From positions 124,001-188,000 of the forward strand of contig JAPPNU010000028.1 of the NCBI GenBank assembly GCA_028873695.1: DNA of 64,000 nucleotides, in the 5' to 3' direction. The notes under the pieces are model-generated. The model did no database searches. It saw nothing but the letters and a program-made list of their open reading frames with translations, and was not told where the DNA came from. The position numbers and the translations under genes are program-made. This stretch comes from Gemmatimonadota bacterium (GTDB lineage: Bacteria > Latescibacterota > UBA2968 > GCA-2709665). Below, piece after piece: positions 61,937 to 64,000 of this stretch (position 1 is the first letter of the stretch; each line of letters begins with the position of its first letter).

Positions 61937-64000
61937 ATGAGTGCATTCAAAGAGACCCTGCCGGCATCCGTGTCTGAGGCGCTCGGTAGAGAAGGCCTGA
62001 AGGATGATCCGGCGCTCTTGCACGTAGCGACGGATTTGCTGCCGAACCTGCGCTTCGGCCGCCAGTGGGTGGTCGTTACGAAGAAGCGGTTGATCGTCGT
62101 TCCACACGATGGCGAAAGAGATATCGTGGTGGTGCCAATGGATCAGATGGCGGGCGTGCGTACGGAAGAGGTGGTGGGCGGGGGCCGCCTGGCGGTGGAC
62201 CGGCAGAAGGAAGGTCCGCTTCTGGTACCATATACACAATCACTGATACCCAAATTCGCGGAGGTGGCGGAAGGCATCCGGCAGTTGTCTGAGGGCAGGA
62301 ATCCGTCTCTGCCGGTGGAAGTAGAGCGGGCACGCTGCGACGCGTGTGGCCGGCTGCTGCCTGAGAAGAACGGAATCTGCGCGGCCTGTATCAGGAAATG
62401 GCATACGTTGCGCCGCCTTTTGCGATATCTCACGGCGCAGCCATGGCGGCTGGCGTCAGTCGTGATTCTGACCCTTGTATCGACCGCGCTGGAACTGCTG
62501 CCTCCCAGGATTACGCAGCACATCATCGACGACGTGCTTACCCCCCGAACCCATTTCGATCTGCTGGTCTGGCTCGTGTTGGGTCTTCTGGGGGTGCGAT
62601 TGCTGTTCTGCGCGGCTGCGGTGACCATGGAATGGCTCTCCCTGCGTCTGGGTCATCGGGGCGTGCAGGACATTCGGTCGGACCTTTACCGAAGGCTGCA
62701 GTTCCTTCCGCTGAGGTTTTACGATCGCCGAACCACCGGCAGCCTCATCTCGAGGATGTCGAACGACTCCGACAGGCTGGAGGGGTTTCTGGCGTCCGAC
62801 CTGCCTCTGGTCGTTTCGAAGGCATTGCTCTTTGCAGGAATTCTGGGCCTGCTGTTGGCGACAAACTGGAAGCTCGCGCTGCTTGTACTGTTGCCTATTC
62901 CCCCGATTGTGCTGGGCGGAAGTCGCATCTGGAAGCGTGTGATGCGCCACTGGATCCGTTGGGGTTCAAGATGGTCGCGCCTCTCGTCGCACCTGAGTGA
63001 ATCGATCGGCGGCATCCGGGTCGTAAAGGCGTTCGCGCAGGAATCCCGTGAGAGCGAGAGATTCGACAGACGCAACGAGGATCTGCGCGAGGTGACTGTT
63101 GCCGGCGAGCGGAACTGGTTCGTGTTCTTTACGGTGACGAATTTTCTGATGAGTTGGGGCGTGTTTCTGGTCTGGTATTTTGGAGGCCGGCAGATTCTTG
63201 GCGGTGAGATGACGCTGGGCGCCCTGGTTGCCTTCATCAGCTACCTGTGGATGTTGTACGAACCCTTGCGGTGGTTTGGCGAACTCTACAATGTCCTGCT
63301 GCGGGCGTTCGCCGGCGCCGAACGGATTTTCGAAGTCATGGATTCGGGACCGGAAACCCGAAGCGGCACGGATGCGGTTCCGCTGCTGCGAATGGAGGGG
63401 CGGGTTGCGTTCAGGGACGTGTTCTTCGGTTACGACCGTGGAAAGCCCGTTCTCAAAGGTATAGATCTTGTCGTGAAACCGGGGGAGATGGTCGGTCTCG
63501 TGGGGAAATCCGGCGCAGGAAAATCCACGCTGATCAACCTGATCTGCCGATTCTACGATCCGGACAGGGGAAGCGTTGAAATCGACGGCAGGGACATGCG
63601 GGAGGTACGCCTTGAAGACCTGAGGTCCCGGATCGGCATGGTACAGCAGGAGCCATTCCTTTTTGACGGGACGATTGCCGAGAATATCGCGTACGGCAAG
63701 CCGAATGCGACGTTCAGTGAGGTCATTCGGGCAGCCACTGCGGCGGAGGCGCACGAATTCATCGTACAAAAGCCGGACGGATACGATACGAAAGTGGGAG
63801 AAAAAGGCGGGAAACTGTCAGGCGGCGAAAAGCAGCGTATATCAATCGCGCGCGCGATTCTGCACGATCCTCGAATTCTGATTCTGGATGAGGCGACGTC
63901 TTCGCTGGATACGCGGACGGAGTGGAAGATCCAGAAGGCGATCTCGCGTCTTGTAAAGGGCCGCACGACCTTTGCGATCGCGCACAGGCTTTCCACGCTG
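61937..64000 (+). CDS. ABC exporter B, C-terminal end beyond the window
   Basis: Partial gene, 688 residues to the window end, with no stop. The order is as in exporter A: PH-like N-terminal domain (VVVTKKRLIVVP), zinc ribbon at about 134-152 (CDACGRLLPEKNGICAAC), six transmembrane helices and the ATPase with Walker A GKSGAGKST near 522, signature LSGGEKQR, Walker B ILILDEATSSLD and the His switch IAHRLSTL at the very edge. About 50-60 residues are expected to be missing. ATG 61937 begins the conserved domain; no strong ribosome site is seen, and translation may depend on exporter A. Confidence 0.87.
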   Translation, partial: MSAFKETLPASVSEALGREGLKDDPALLHVATDLLPNLRFGRQWVVVTKKRLIVVPHDGERDIVVVPMDQMAGVRTEEVVGGGRLAVDRQKEGPLLVPYTQSLIPKFAEVAEGIRQLSEGRNPSLPVEVERARCDACGRLLPEKNGICAACIRKWHTLRRLLRYLTAQPWRLASVVILTLVSTALELLPPRITQHIIDDVLTPRTHFDLLVWLVLGLLGVRLLFCAAAVTMEWLSLRLGHRGVQDIRSDLYRRLQFLPLRFYDRRTTGSLISRMSNDSDRLEGFLASDLPLVVSKALLFAGILGLLLATNWKLALLVLLPIPPIVLGGSRIWKRVMRHWIRWGSRWSRLSSHLSESIGGIRVVKAFAQESRESERFDRRNEDLREVTVAGERNWFVFFTVTNFLMSWGVFLVWYFGGRQILGGEMTLGALVAFISYLWMLYEPLRWFGELYNVLLRAFAGAERIFEVMDSGPETRSGTDAVPLLRMEGRVAFRDVFFGYDRGKPVLKGIDLVVKPGEMVGLVGKSGAGKSTLINLICRFYDPDRGSVEIDGRDMREVRLEDLRSRIGMVQQEPFLFDGTIAENIAYGKPNATFSEVIRAATAAEAHEFIVQKPDGYDTKVGEKGGKLSGGEKQRISIARAILHDPRILILDEATSSLDTRTEWKIQKAISRLVKGRTTFAIAHRLSTL

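Noticed and set aside
60494..62239. Minus-strand open frame of about 581 codons
   Set aside because: Antisense to ABC exporter A and the start of exporter B; histidine- and arginine-rich mirror of real transporter motifs.
1..64000. CRISPR array, prophage or insertion sequence
   Set aside because: No regularly spaced direct repeats, no transposase, integrase or phage structural gene was seen on either strand.

Overview
This is a GC-rich, densely coded stretch of a Gram-negative-type bacterial chromosome, with no rRNA, CRISPR array, transposase or prophage. No phylogenetic marker was compared, so placement is an inference. A PorY-like kinase next to a PorX-like PglZ response regulator is typical of the FCB (Fibrobacteres-Chlorobi-Bacteroidetes) superphylum. 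The long-type IspG and the tandem-fused UvrA occur in scattered deep lineages. An uncultured FCB relative (Latescibacterota-like) fits best. Lipoproteins and an outer-membrane barrel protein support a double membrane. Most promoters seen are ordinary sigma-70 type (TTGACA-17-TATAAT-like), often with AGGAG-type ribosome sites.

Layout. 0-5 kb: ankyrin lipoprotein, Gfo/Idh/MocA oxidoreductase, VOC protein, serpin, solitary Cas4-like nuclease. 5.2-13.2 kb (minus): housekeeping block rpsU, cvpA, mutS2, ispG, dnaG and a CAT-anticodon tRNA. 13.4-17.7 kb (plus): PorY/PorX-like pair, tsaE, outer-membrane barrel protein. 17.8-25.2 kb: rqcH-type NFACT protein, ClpX-like ATPase, murQ and a UPF0182 membrane protein. 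25.3-37 kb: KamA-type aminomutase, a Rieske-RND-queC operon, an ABC exporter with its DUF1854 partner, and an OGG1-family glycosylase. 37-44.2 kb: cell-surface glycan genes (GT2, flippase, GT4, DUF3047, hexapeptide acyltransferase, gmd). 44.3-51.6 kb: CNT nucleoside transporter, VOC proteins, AlkD-like protein, then a minus-strand operon of TIM-barrel isomerase, MocA oxidoreductase, phosphonoacetate hydrolase and VOC protein; then a STAS protein. 51.7-64 kb: tandem-fused UvrA of about 1900 residues, a coupled beta-helix/CBM9 pair, and two adjacent ABC exporters, the second cut by the window end.

Themes. Genome maintenance is well represented (UvrA, OGG1-like, AlkD-like, Cas4-like, DnaG). Two ribosome-rescue factors (MutS2, RqcH) occur 6 kb apart. 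Three ABC exporters share an unusual N-terminal cytosolic domain plus zinc ribbon. The least expected structures are a 162-163 bp dispersed repeat with imperfect terminal inverted repeats, present three times and always upstream of a gene in the same relative orientation, and a phosphonoacetate hydrolase translationally coupled to a Gfo/Idh/MocA dehydrogenase instead of the usual aminoethylphosphonate genes.
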